A stretch of 14,156 nt of DNA from Paludibacteraceae bacterium (GCA_023227695.1 JALNVE010000048.1:1-14156), one strand, 5' to 3'. Shown: positions 6,020 to 14,132, counted from the first letter of the stretch. Notes: generated by a model not told the origin, from the sequence alone. A program made the numbers and translations.

Positions 6020-8176
6020 ATGCGTAGCGGTATAATTCCGGTTATGCTGATGTTTGTGTTTGCCTCTTCGCTTTGGGCTCAGACTGCCGATACAGTCATG
6101 ACAGGAACGCTGGATGAGGTAGTTGTCAGTGGTTCGTACAAGAAGATGGAGGTTCTCAACACCGTTCAACAGGTCGAGGTGGTGGAGGAACCCTTCCTTC
6201 GCGAGCATTTCACGGGCAATTTAACGCAGACATTAGGGCATATTCCGGGAGTTCATTCTATGGATATTGGAGCTGGATTTTCCAAACCTATGATTCGAGG
6301 GATGGGATTCAACCGTATCTCTGTCGTTCAAAACGGCATCAAGCAGGAGGGTCAGCAATGGGGAGCCGATCATGGATTGGAGATCGACGCTTTCAGCGTG
6401 GGGCGGGTCACGGTCCGCAAAGGTCCGTCATCATTGCTCTACGGAAGTGATGCGATGGGCGGAACCATCGAGATTGAGCGTCTCCCTGCTCCTATTGACG
6501 ACCAGTGGTTGGGCGAAGTCAACCTCTTGGGAAAAAGCGTCAACAATACATTGGGCGCCTCTTTGATGTTGGGTTTGAAGCGGAAGGCTTGGTTCACCAC
6601 CCTCCGTTATTCAGAACAGCATTTTGGTGACTATCATATCCCTACGGATACGGTGGTTTACCTTACTCAGCGTTTGCCGATTGAGAAGCAGTCGTTGAAA
6701 AATACGGCAGGATTTGAGCGCGATGCCAACTGGGACCTCGATTACCGAAAGGGCCGTTATTACGGTAACCTATCGGTGAGCGATGCTTACCAGAAGGTAG
6801 GTTTCTTTGCCGGCGCTCATGGTATTCCGGATGCTGAAATTTTGCATGATGATGGAGATTCCCGTAACATCGATTTGCCATACAGCTGGGTTAACCATCT
6901 GAAGGTGACTTCTCATCATCAGTACGGTTTTGGCCGACTATTCGGTTATTTGGACTTAGGATTCCAAAACAACCATCGTGAAGAGTGGAGCTATTTCCAC
7001 ACCCACTACGGCACTCAGATACCGCCGGAGAAGGATCCGAATAAGGAGTTGCAGTTCTCGCTGAATACCTACAGCGCATCGTTGAAGGTAAAGCGTTTCT
7101 GTTCCAATAACTGGGAATATACGGTCGGTCTTGATCTTCAATATCAGAAGAATACGATTGACGGTTATTCCTTCCTTTTGCCTGAGTATGACCGTTTCAC
7201 ATCGGGTGTGCTTTGGTTGAGCAAATGGAAGGCTAGCGATAAACTCTCTCTCAGTGGAGGTTTGCGTTACGATTACGGACATCTTGATATCTCCGCATTC
7301 AAGGATGTCTATTTGGAGCAATACCTCACCGATCAGCATTACGGTGCTGATGTGTTAGAGGATTACGAATGGCGAAGCTATGCTGTGGAGCGCGATTTCG
7401 GAGATGTTTCAGGTTCTATCGGTTGCGTGTGGAACCCAACGAAATCTCAGTTGGTGAAGGTGAACGTAGGACGCAGTTTTCGTCTACCGGGCGCCAACGA
7501 ACTAGCCTCGAACGGCATGCACCATGGCACATTCAGACATGAACAGGGAGATGCCTCTCTCTCTACCGAGAAGGGATGGCAGATGGACCTCTCCTATACC
7601 TACGTACATAAGGGCATATGTTTTATATTTAGTCCATTCGGCAGCTGGTTCAATAACTATATCTATCTGAAACCCACTGGAGAATGGTCCATATTACCGC
7701 ATACTGGACAGATATACAGATATTCACAGGCTGAGGTCACCTTTATTGGTGCGGAAGCAGAGTTTAGCGTCGATTTTCTTCGATATCTAAACTATAAAAT
7801 AGCGGGCGAATATGTGCACAGCCGCAATAGGGAGGAACAGCTTCCGCTACCCTTCTCTCCTCCTGCTTCTATGCGAAATACACTGACATGGAAAGCCAAG
7901 AAATTTAAGGTTTTTGCCCAGTGGCAGGCAGTGATGGCTCAGGATGAGGTGTCGAGAAATGAGGAGACGACCCCTGGCCATAACCTTTGGAACATGGGAG
8001 CCTCTGCCAATGTGCCCTTGTTCAAGACAAAAGTGGAGTTGACTCTCTCCGCTCAGAATCTCTTGAACGAGAAATATTACAATCATTTGAGTTTTTACAG
8101 AAAGATGGAGATTCCTGAACCGGGTCGAAATTTCCAATTATTAATTAAAGTACCTTTTAAAAGTAGTATAAAATGA
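6020..8176 (+). CDS. TonB-dependent outer-membrane receptor (probable metal or metal-chelate uptake)
   Basis: 718 residues. The signal peptide spans about 1-20 (cleavage after LWA, before Q21). A TonB-box-like DEVVVSG is at 32-38. The plug domain (about 39-153) has LTQTLGHIPGV, IRGMGFNRISVVQNG and GPSSLLYGSDAMGG. The rest is a 22-strand-type barrel ending ...GRNFQLLIKVPF plus a four-residue tail (SSIK). There is no SusC-type carboxypeptidase-like N-terminal domain, which argues for a siderophore, heme, vitamin or metal receptor rather than glycan import. The plug stretch WGADHGLEID (114-123), with Asp/His/Glu, is striking. Energy would come from TonB-ExbBD, not encoded here. Neighbours (a Cys/His-rich membrane protein before, a His-rich lipoprotein overlapping by 4 nt after) support metal uptake, but zinc, copper, cobalt, heme and others cannot be told apart. 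Confidence 0.92.
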   Translation: MRSGIIPVMLMFVFASSLWAQTADTVMTGTLDEVVVSGSYKKMEVLNTVQQVEVVEEPFLREHFTGNLTQTLGHIPGVHSMDIGAGFSKPMIRGMGFNRISVVQNGIKQEGQQWGADHGLEIDAFSVGRVTVRKGPSSLLYGSDAMGGTIEIERLPAPIDDQWLGEVNLLGKSVNNTLGASLMLGLKRKAWFTTLRYSEQHFGDYHIPTDTVVYLTQRLPIEKQSLKNTAGFERDANWDLDYRKGRYYGNLSVSDAYQKVGFFAGAHGIPDAEILHDDGDSRNIDLPYSWVNHLKVTSHHQYGFGRLFGYLDLGFQNNHREEWSYFHTHYGTQIPPEKDPNKELQFSLNTYSASLKVKRFCSNNWEYTVGLDLQYQKNTIDGYSFLLPEYDRFTSGVLWLSKWKASDKLSLSGGLRYDYGHLDISAFKDVYLEQYLTDQHYGADVLEDYEWRSYAVERDFGDVSGSIGCVWNPTKSQLVKVNVGRSFRLPGANELASNGMHHGTFRHEQGDASLSTEKGWQMDLSYTYVHKGICFIFSPFGSWFNNYIYLKPTGEWSILPHTGQIYRYSQAEVTFIGAEAEFSVDFLRYLNYKIAGEYVHSRNREEQLPLPFSPPASMRNTLTWKAKKFKVFAQWQAVMAQDEVSRNEETTPGHNLWNMGASANVPLFKTKVELTLSAQNLLNEKYYNHLSFYRKMEIPEPGRNFQLLIKVPFKSSIK

Positions 8177-8652
8177 AGACAAATATCAAATTTTCAATTC
8201 TTTGCCTGATGGCAGTTTCTTTCTCTATGTTCACTTCTTGTGGTGATGATGATGATGAGAAGAGTGATACAACAAAACCAGTAATTGCATTGGACGAGCC
8301 AGCTGAGGGCGATTCATTAAAGATCGGTGCTCCTATTCATTTTGAGATGGATTTGTCTGACAACGAGAAATTGAAGTCGTACAAGGTGGATATCCATAAC
8401 AATTTTGACGGACATAACCATGCTTTGAAGGCAGCAACTTCGACAGAAGCCTTTACATACAATCATTCATGGGATGTATCAGGATTGAAGAATACACATA
8501 TCCATCACCACGAAATAGTCATTCCGGAGAATGCCACTCCAGGTAAATATCATTTGATGGTTTACTGCACAGATGAGGCAGGAAACGAGACTTTCATTGC
8601 GCGCAATATCGTTTTGAGCAACGATGTTGAGGCCGATCATCACGAAGACTGA
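8173..8652 (+). CDS. His-rich lipoprotein, DUF4625-like, partner of the TonB receptor
   Basis: 159 residues. A lipoprotein signal peptide ends in the lipobox FTSC (C23), followed at once by GDDDDE. Acidic residues right after the Cys resemble the Bacteroidota lipoprotein export signal that sends proteins to the cell surface. The body (about 35-150) looks like a single Ig-like beta-sandwich with KPVIALDEPAEGD at its start and LMVYCTDEAGNETF near its end, as in DUF4625 proteins. It holds about a dozen His, including H75, H81, H83, a cluster H109/H111/H112/H113 and H156-H157, which suggests metal binding. Its ATG overlaps the receptor stop as ATGA, so translation is likely coupled. It probably captures or hands over the ligand on the outer membrane next to the receptor (inference). 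Confidence 0.88.
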   Translation: MKTNIKFSILCLMAVSFSMFTSCGDDDDEKSDTTKPVIALDEPAEGDSLKIGAPIHFEMDLSDNEKLKSYKVDIHNNFDGHNHALKAATSTEAFTYNHSWDVSGLKNTHIHHHEIVIPENATPGKYHLMVYCTDEAGNETFIARNIVLSNDVEADHHED

Positions 8653-8680
8653 TAAATTGCTTTTTGTTGAAGTAGATACA

Positions 8681-8710
8681 AAAAAAGCCTCCATTTTGGA
8701 GGCTTTTTTT
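8681..8710. terminator. Bidirectional terminator between the TonB operon and aroA
   Basis: AAAAAAGCCTCC, loop ATTTT, GGAGGCTTTTTT is a perfect 12-bp stem with an A-run on one side and a T-run on the other. It ends the operon on plus and aroA on minus. Confidence 0.92.
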
Positions 8711-8725
8711 AATGAACCTTTTGTG

Positions 8726-9955
8726 TTATATCTCTTCAACCCCAAATCCAACCGATTTCAAATTGTCCCAATAGAGCGGGTAAGATTTGCTTACAACAGA
8801 TGGGTCTTCGATTTTGATGGCACCCAATTTAAGGGATGCTGGCGCAAAGGCCATGGCCATTCGGTGGTCTTTGTAGGTGGCGATAGAGACTGTTTCGTCT
8901 CTTTGTGTGTAGTTACCGTCCCATTCCAACACGCCGGAGGCTGTTTCTGAGAGCTTGTAACCGACTTTTGCACTCTCGTTGATTAGTGCTGCGATACGGT
9001 CTGTCTCTTTGATTTTAAGGCTCTGTAAACCTGAAAAACGGAATGGTACGCCTAGACAGCAGCAAGTCACTACAAATGTCTGAGCAAGGTCGGGCTGGTT
9101 TACAAAATCGTAGTCCAGCTTTTCAACGACTGTTCCGTTGTGGAAGAGGGTAGTGAGACCGTTCTCGAAGCGAGTTCCGATGCCTAGTTTCTCGAATATA
9201 TGTGCCACTTCGGCATCGCCTTGGTGGCTTATCTGATGCAAGCCGGTCAACTTTATCTCTGCATCTCTGTCAGATAGGACGCAGATCTGGTACCAGTAGG
9301 AGGCGGCAGACCAGTCAGATTCTACCGTAAAATCTGTCGGTTTGTACTCTTGTGGTTTTATCTTGATGACGTTACCTTCCCAAGAAGATTTAACACCAAA
9401 CTCTTCCATCATCTTCAGTGTAAGAAGGATGTACGGACGGGAGATGATTTTACCCGTCAGTTTCAGCGTAAGCCCTTTTTTCATGGTAGGGGCTACCATC
9501 AGTAGGGCCGAAATGTATTGGCTGCTCACACTGCCTTCCAGCTCAATCTCTCCTCCCATCAAGGCGCTGCCGTGGATCTGTAACGGAGGGAATCCCTCTT
9601 TCTCGACGTAGTCGATTTGGGCTCCCACTTTGCGTAGAGCGTCGACTAGGATGCCGATAGGGCGTTGCTTCATTCTCTCGCTTCCCGTAAGGGTCCATTC
9701 GCCTACAATTTTAGAGAGAAAGGCAGTGAGAAAACGCATGGCAGTTCCTGCCGCTCCGATGTCGAAGTGGTTATTGTTGGAAGAGAGCACCTTCACCATG
9801 ACGTCTGTATCGTCGCATTTGGCGATGTTATGGATAGGCATATCCGAAAAACTCAGCGCATGGATGATCAGTGCACGGTTGCTTATGCTTTTGGATGCTG
9901 GGAGTGTGATGGTACCAGCAACTGGTTTCTGTGGGGCTGAAACAGAATATGTCAT
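8726..9955 (-). CDS. aroA: 3-phosphoshikimate 1-carboxyvinyltransferase (EPSP synthase)
   Basis: 409-residue cytoplasmic enzyme joining phosphoenolpyruvate and shikimate 3-phosphate to make EPSP, the sixth step of the shikimate pathway to chorismate. Key residues are all present: K22 in PASKSISNRAL, R74 in AAGTAMRFL, SSQY (144-147), the catalytic D289 in NQPDLAQT, E317 in KIKETDR and DHRMA (363-367). It is slightly shorter than the E. coli enzyme (427). Compared with E. coli, the usual PGSKS reads PASKS, GNAGTAMRP reads GAAGTAMRF, and three Cys lie in a row at 298-300. It lies 104 bp after aroB in the same direction, and may be co-transcribed with it; no separate promoter was found in the gap. 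Confidence 0.97.
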   Translation of the reverse strand: MTYSVSAPQKPVAGTITLPASKSISNRALIIHALSFSDMPIHNIAKCDDTDVMVKVLSSNNNHFDIGAAGTAMRFLTAFLSKIVGEWTLTGSERMKQRPIGILVDALRKVGAQIDYVEKEGFPPLQIHGSALMGGEIELEGSVSSQYISALLMVAPTMKKGLTLKLTGKIISRPYILLTLKMMEEFGVKSSWEGNVIKIKPQEYKPTDFTVESDWSAASYWYQICVLSDRDAEIKLTGLHQISHQGDAEVAHIFEKLGIGTRFENGLTTLFHNGTVVEKLDYDFVNQPDLAQTFVVTCCCLGVPFRFSGLQSLKIKETDRIAALINESAKVGYKLSETASGVLEWDGNYTQRDETVSIATYKDHRMAMAFAPASLKLGAIKIEDPSVVSKSYPLYWDNLKSVGFGVEEI

Positions 9956-10059
9956 GATGTATACGTCTTTTTAGAAATGAATAATTAAAGGTGAATTCTT
10001 TTAATTAGCTTTCTTGTATTTCGATGCTATTTTTTACGGTGGTAATGAATAGAATCGAC
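9956..10059. other. Gap between aroB and aroA
   Basis: AT-rich, with no TAnnTTTG box on minus and no strong hairpin. This is compatible with one aroB-aroA transcript. Confidence 0.4.
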
Positions 10060-11121
10060 CTAAATGCCGACAGAGTCGCAATAGAAGTCAAGAGATTCGA
10101 ATATGTCTTGCTTCTCTATGTTGATGTTGATTTTTACCTCTCCAATACCTGAAATCAAGGAGAATAGAATACGTCCGTCGCCTTCGTTCTTCTTGTCGTG
10201 TGTCATCAACTCGTAAAGTTTGTCGTAATCCTTGCAGCTGATGAAGAAGGATCCGTAGTTCTCTTTGATGAGCGATACGCCTTCTCTTAGAATGTCTTTA
10301 GAGAGACCGGCCTTTTTGAAGGATAAGTAAAGCTCTGGAATCATACCCCTGGCTACAGCGTAACCATGTAGGGCAGGGTTGCCTTGTTTCATGGCGTAAC
10401 TTTCAAAAGCGTGGCCTATAGTGTGTCCGAAGTTCAAAGCCTTACGGATGCCTTTCTCTGTAGGGTCAATCTTCACAACCTCCTCTTTCACTTCTACAGA
10501 CTCCTTGATCATATATGGAAGTCTATCGAAATCGATATTATTCAAGTTGAAAGCGAGAATGTCGTCCCAAATCTTTTGGTTAGAGATGAGTCCGTGTTTG
10601 ATCATCTCGGCATAGCCTGATAGGAAGTTATGATGGTCGAGCGTCTTGTAGAAAGGAGCATAAATGATCACGCTTTTAGAGGAGTTGATCACTCCGATCT
10701 CGTTCTTTAATCCGTTGAAGTTGATACCTGTTTTACCACCCACAGCAGCATCGACTGCACCCAGAAGGGTAGTAGGGATGTTGATGTAGTCCATTCCGCG
10801 TTTGAAGGTTGATGCGGCAAAACCGCCAAGGTCTGTCACCATACCGCCACCGAGGTTTATCATCAGTGACTTACGTGTTGCGTTGTTATTGCTGAGGTAA
10901 AGCCATACAGAGGCAAGAGATTCAATGTTTTTATGATCGTCTCCAGCAGGGATTTCAATCACCTTTGCTTTAGAAAGTATGCTTTCTCCTAGTTGATTCA
11001 GGCAAAGCTTTTTTGTAGTGGAATCTGTCAGGATAAAGATGTTCCCCGGATTTCTACCCTCTATCTCACTTTCCAAGTCAGCTTGTAGATTCGTACTGAT
11101 GTATATCTTCTGTATGGCCAT
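10060..11121 (-). CDS. aroB: 3-dehydroquinate synthase
   Basis: 353-residue cytoplasmic NAD+- and metal-dependent enzyme converting DAHP to 3-dehydroquinate, the second step of the shikimate pathway. The NAD-binding motif LGGGMVTDLGGFAAS is at 90-104. IPTTLLGAVDAAVGGKTGIN (115-134) carries D124 and K130. E172 in GYAEMIKHG, H233 in NFGHTIGHAFE and H252 in LHGYAVARGM are the expected Zn2+ ligands. Length is normal for the family. The last ~25 residues are unremarkable. It stands between an outer-membrane protein gene (62 bp upstream) and aroA (104 bp downstream), all on minus. A TAACTTTG box 24 bp upstream suggests it can also start its own transcript. Confidence 0.97.
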   Translation of the reverse strand: MAIQKIYISTNLQADLESEIEGRNPGNIFILTDSTTKKLCLNQLGESILSKAKVIEIPAGDDHKNIESLASVWLYLSNNNATRKSLMINLGGGMVTDLGGFAASTFKRGMDYINIPTTLLGAVDAAVGGKTGINFNGLKNEIGVINSSKSVIIYAPFYKTLDHHNFLSGYAEMIKHGLISNQKIWDDILAFNLNNIDFDRLPYMIKESVEVKEEVVKIDPTEKGIRKALNFGHTIGHAFESYAMKQGNPALHGYAVARGMIPELYLSFKKAGLSKDILREGVSLIKENYGSFFISCKDYDKLYELMTHDKKNEGDGRILFSLISGIGEVKININIEKQDIFESLDFYCDSVGI

Positions 11122-11144
11122 TATTTCAATTATTATATTTAATA

Positions 11145-11152
11145 CAAAGTTA
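11145..11152 (-). promoter_or_regulatory. Likely -7 box of aroB
   Basis: On minus it reads TAACTTTG, 24 bp before the aroB ATG. No clear -33 TTG was found. It would allow transcription of aroB separately from the upstream outer-membrane gene. Confidence 0.4.
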
Positions 11153-11183
11153 GATAAACGATTTTAAAAGAATACTTAATTTA

Positions 11184-12545
11184 TTAGAAAAGGAATCCTG
11201 TGTTAATATAAAGGGCTCCTCCGCCATCCTGTTTATCGAATGCATGTCCGTAATCGATGGCAATGATGAAGTTTTCGTTGATGCCTATTCTTAGACCGGT
11301 TCCTGCAGAGAAATGAGGCCGATCATTCTTCGATTTATCCACATAGAGGTGATAATCTGATGTTAAAGAAATGTTATCTGCACCATGGTAGGATAGATTA
11401 TAATCTCTTGTTGTAACGGCACCGTCAAGAAATAGATTGGAGGCGAGGTAGATGTCCTGTTTCCAAACACGTGTACGGAAGAACTTCCATCTTAATTCTG
11501 TATTTAAGAAGGCAACATCCAATCCTTGTACGCGGTTGCGGAGTACACCTCTGACTGTGCGGTAACCTCCGAATCCGTCGCGGTCATAACCTGGCCCAAC
11601 GTAAGTGTAATATGGTAACACGTAGAATGGTGCGTAGTTGCCTATTGTACCTTGATAAGCCAATCGGTAAGCGAAGACCAAACGGTCTTTGTTTAACGGA
11701 AGATAATGACGGAAAGTGGCGGAATACTGGTAGTAAGATTTTGTGGTGCCCAATAACTTAGGAGCTACGATTGCATGAGCTTCTGCCCAGATACCTTTGG
11801 TTGGTGCCGGTTCGAAGTCGCGGGTGTCGTAGATAAGGCCTAAACGAAGTGCGCTGCTCCAACCTCCGTCAGCTTCATCTTCGGAGATGATACCCCAATC
11901 CTGATACTTTTCGTAAAGGGTTTTACTGTAGAAACATTCACTTTCTGATTTGCTGTCGTTGTAGTTATCCTTATCAAGTGCATCTATTCCGAACCATTTG
12001 AGGTGGTAACCAGCTTCCCAATAGACTTTGTCTTTGATGATATTGCCTATCAAGTCGGTTTTGAAATAAGGGACAATACGTTCCATCAAGTAGAAAGCAT
12101 CGTTATTGTCTGTGTCATAATAGGATTGATAACCGTTGAATCCGTAGAAGTCAAGCATCTTCTCCACAAGCAGGCAGGCTGCCGCAGAGACTCTTATTTG
12201 CGGGATAATATGTTTGGAGTCGTAAGAGATAACGTATTGTTGGCTACCCTTTGTATAGGCTGAGGCTTCGATGTACCATTGCTGTCGCACGTTGGGGTAG
12301 TAGGAGCCATCACCAAAGTCGTAGATGTTCAGCAAAGCACCATATTGAAATCCTTTGTTTGCATCGAAAGCCACAACAGGTAAGGGACCGAAAGATAAGC
12401 CTTTCTTACTACTATCAGTTGATTTCTGTATGGAATCGTTTTCGGATACAGAAATAGAGTCCTTATTTGCAGATTGTGCCCATGCATGGATATTTCCTAA
12501 GATAGAGAAGAAAGAGACGATGAGCGTATGTTTTATTACGGACAT
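11184..12545 (-). CDS. Omp85/BamA-TamA-type outer-membrane barrel protein without POTRA domains
   Basis: 453 residues. The signal peptide is about 1-23 (HAWA before Q24). A Ser/Asp/Lys-rich linker follows to about 50, then FGPLPVVAFDANKGFQYG, an N-terminal motif seen in Bacteroidota surface-antigen proteins (I recall it as DUF5982; not checked). The remainder alternates aromatic beta strands and ends in YINTGFLF, with a C-terminal Phe as needed for barrel assembly. LRLGLIYDTRDFEPAPTKGIW and GGYRTVRGVLRNRVQG resemble the D15/Omp85 barrel, the latter the conserved lid-loop R-G motif. There is no room for the POTRA repeats of BamA, so it is not the BamA of the cell; it may be a lipid-related or accessory insertase-type barrel. 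Transcribed upstream of aroB; no functional link is evident. Confidence 0.8.
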   Translation of the reverse strand: MSVIKHTLIVSFFSILGNIHAWAQSANKDSISVSENDSIQKSTDSSKKGLSFGPLPVVAFDANKGFQYGALLNIYDFGDGSYYPNVRQQWYIEASAYTKGSQQYVISYDSKHIIPQIRVSAAACLLVEKMLDFYGFNGYQSYYDTDNNDAFYLMERIVPYFKTDLIGNIIKDKVYWEAGYHLKWFGIDALDKDNYNDSKSESECFYSKTLYEKYQDWGIISEDEADGGWSSALRLGLIYDTRDFEPAPTKGIWAEAHAIVAPKLLGTTKSYYQYSATFRHYLPLNKDRLVFAYRLAYQGTIGNYAPFYVLPYYTYVGPGYDRDGFGGYRTVRGVLRNRVQGLDVAFLNTELRWKFFRTRVWKQDIYLASNLFLDGAVTTRDYNLSYHGADNISLTSDYHLYVDKSKNDRPHFSAGTGLRIGINENFIIAIDYGHAFDKQDGGGALYINTGFLF

Positions 12546-12570
12546 TTTTATTCTTTTTATTATTGAGATG

Positions 12571-12578
12571 CAAATATA
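12571..12578 (-). promoter_or_regulatory. Likely -7 box of the Omp85-like gene
   Basis: On minus it reads TATATTTG, 25 bp before the ATG at 12545; no TTG was found at -33. Confidence 0.45.
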
Positions 12579-12618
12579 CGTGAAAAAGTAAAAAGTGAGG
12601 GCCTCTTTAACCTTTGTG

Positions 12619-12651
12619 TTTCAGTCTTTTTTGTAAATTTGGAGACTGAAA
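12619..12651 (+). promoter_or_regulatory. Promoter of the GNAT gene inside a 9-bp inverted repeat
   Basis: The -7 box TAAATTTG (12634-12641) has a TTG 17 bp further up at 12614-12616. It is framed by TTTCAGTCT (12619-12627) and its exact inverse AGACTGAAA (12643-12651), 15 bp apart. A dyad bracketing a -7 box fits an operator for a repressor (inference). Confidence 0.5.
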
Positions 12652-12675
12652 AGAATTTCATTAAACGAAGAAACT

Positions 12676-13188
12676 ATGCTAGATGTAAGAATTGCAACAC
12701 ATATAGATATACCAACTATCCAGCAGATTGCTAACCAAACTTGGTTTGATACCTATACTTCAATCCTTTCAGAAGATCAGTTGGATTATATGTTTGAGAT
12801 GATGTATTCCTCTCGTTCATTAAGAACTCAGATGGAGGAGGGGCATACTTTTTATATGGCTTATTACAATAACAAGCCATGCGGTTATGTATCAATAGAG
12901 CATGACACAGACAATATTTATCATTTGCAGAAACTTTATGTAGATCCGTCCTTCCAGGGGATGGGAATAGGAGAGACGCTCCTTCATACGGCCTTTAAGC
13001 ATGCATGTAAAGAATGCGAAGAGCCCGAGTGTATTGTGGAACTTAACGTTAACCGAAACAACAAGGCGTTGGAGTTTTACAAGAAGATGGGAATGGAGAT
13101 AAACCGCCAAGGTGATTTCACGATAGGAAGCGGATTCTGCATGTGCGATTATATTATGAGAATCAAGTTGGATAACAAGAAAGCTTGA
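12676..13188 (+). CDS. GNAT-family N-acetyltransferase
   Basis: 170-residue predicted acetyl-CoA-dependent acetyltransferase. The N-terminal VRIATHIDIPTIQQIANQTW is a typical first strand and helix. The acetyl-CoA loop is complete: LYVDPSFQGMGIG (87-99) with Q94, G97 and G99. LNVNRNNKALEFYKKMGM (about 124-141) is the usual motif B. The family architecture with TWFDTYTSILSEDQLDYM resembles the PaiA/YhfO-like branch, which acetylates polyamines or small amines, but this is only suggestive. The ATG at 12676 follows AAACGAAGAAAC, a weak purine-rich site. It diverges from the Omp85-like gene and converges on the dehydrogenase. The promoter dyad hints at dedicated regulation. Confidence 0.92.
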   Translation: MLDVRIATHIDIPTIQQIANQTWFDTYTSILSEDQLDYMFEMMYSSRSLRTQMEEGHTFYMAYYNNKPCGYVSIEHDTDNIYHLQKLYVDPSFQGMGIGETLLHTAFKHACKECEEPECIVELNVNRNNKALEFYKKMGMEINRQGDFTIGSGFCMCDYIMRIKLDNKKA

Positions 13189-13247
13189 AGGTGGAAGCGT
13201 TTCTCGTAATATAGCGTATGTAACGTTTTAAACGAGTAACGAAAACT
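13189..13247. other. Short convergent intergenic gap
   Basis: Only weak inverted repeats are present (CTCGT at 13203-13207 with ACGAG at 13232-13236). There is no convincing terminator. Confidence 0.35.
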
Positions 13248-13967
13248 TTACGCTCTTTCAAAAATCCAACGGGGAACAAATTTTAGAATCCATGCTATGA
13301 CGCGCCACCTGCGGGTGATATACGCGCGACCGTAGCCTTTGTATATGGCCGTCTTGATTTGAGAGACGGCCTTTTTTACGGATGCTCTCCAGAACACGTG
13401 ATCGCCTTGACCCATGGCAGTGTCGACAAATCCTGGCAATACAGTTAGTATTTTTATGTTGAGGCCGCTTTTACGGGCTTTCCTTCTGAGGCTTTCGAGG
13501 TAGAGTGCCTCATAACCTTTGCTGGCCGAGTAGGAAGGACAGACATCCAATCCTCTTATTCCGGCAATGGAGCTGATGCCTACGATATGACCTTCACCTT
13601 TCTTCTCGAAATACTTGTAAGCAAACATCATAATCTTTGTGAAGGCGACTACATTCGTTTGTGCGGTGCGGATCTCTTTATCTGGATCCAACTCCCTGTT
13701 CTGATAGCCCACGCCTGCACTGAGAATCAGAAGGTCAAAGCCGTCGAGTTGGTCGATGACGGGCTGAAGGTAGTTCTCGGGTTCCTCTTTTGTGATGTCG
13801 CACACACGGATTAGAAATACGTTGGGATATTCGGCGTCCAGATTTTGAAGAAGCTCTTCACGTCTTGCGAGGATGCCTATTTTACAGCCCTCTTCTGCGA
13901 ATGCACGTGCCAATCCTTCGCCTATGCCCGAACTAGCCCCGATGATGATAACCTTTTCGTATTTCAT
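13248..13967 (-). CDS. Short-chain dehydrogenase/reductase (SDR)
   Basis: 239-residue NAD(P)-dependent oxidoreductase with a Rossmann fold. The cofactor motif GASSGIG is at 10-16, RR (35-36) after beta-2 favours NADP(H), CDIT is at 56-59 and LSAGVG (82-87) replaces the usual NNAG. N105, S133, Y146 and K150 complete the catalytic tetrad (SYSASK at 145-150). A PG motif (VLPGFVDTAM) follows. The C-terminus is basic and aromatic (RRWRVIAWILKFVPRWIFERA), possibly an amphipathic, membrane-touching end. The substrate is unknown. The ATG at 13967 is chosen because MKYEKVIIIGAS starts the fold directly; an upstream frame to 14009 would add a non-conserved MICCYIYADLKQTD. It converges on the GNAT gene. 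Confidence 0.93.
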   Translation of the reverse strand: MKYEKVIIIGASSGIGEGLARAFAEEGCKIGILARREELLQNLDAEYPNVFLIRVCDITKEEPENYLQPVIDQLDGFDLLILSAGVGYQNRELDPDKEIRTAQTNVVAFTKIMMFAYKYFEKKGEGHIVGISSIAGIRGLDVCPSYSASKGYEALYLESLRRKARKSGLNIKILTVLPGFVDTAMGQGDHVFWRASVKKAVSQIKTAIYKGYGRAYITRRWRVIAWILKFVPRWIFERA

Positions 13968-14013
13968 ATCTGTCTGCTTTAAATCTGCGTAAATGTAGCA
14001 ACAAATCATGAGA

Positions 14014-14041
14014 CGAAGGTAGATTTCTTAAAATATATCAA
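14014..14041 (-). promoter_or_regulatory. Possible promoter of the SDR gene
   Basis: On minus, TTG (14041-14039), a 17-bp gap, then TACCTTCG (14021-14014), one mismatch from TAnnTTTG, gives a leader of about 40 nt. A second candidate is TATGTTTG (14080-14073) with TTG at 14103-14101 inside the palindrome. Confidence 0.35.
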
Positions 14042-14088
14042 GTCCTAAATAAGCGTTACAGGTTTTATTGGACAAACATACTATGATT

Positions 14089-14132
14089 TATCCATTCCAG
14101 CAAGCTAGCTTGCTGGAATGGATATTTTTTTT
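14089..14132 (+). terminator. Perfect 36-bp palindrome followed by a T-run
   Basis: Arms of 18 bp (14089-14106 and 14107-14124) are exact inverse repeats centred on AAGCTAGCTT, followed by T8 (14125-14132). It has the form of a strong plus-strand terminator, yet no plus-strand gene lies upstream within 900 bp. The minus side has no T-run. Confidence 0.55.

Noticed and set aside
9342..9974. Long plus-strand frames opposite aroA
   Set aside because: They are antisense shadows of a well-identified gene and have no family features.
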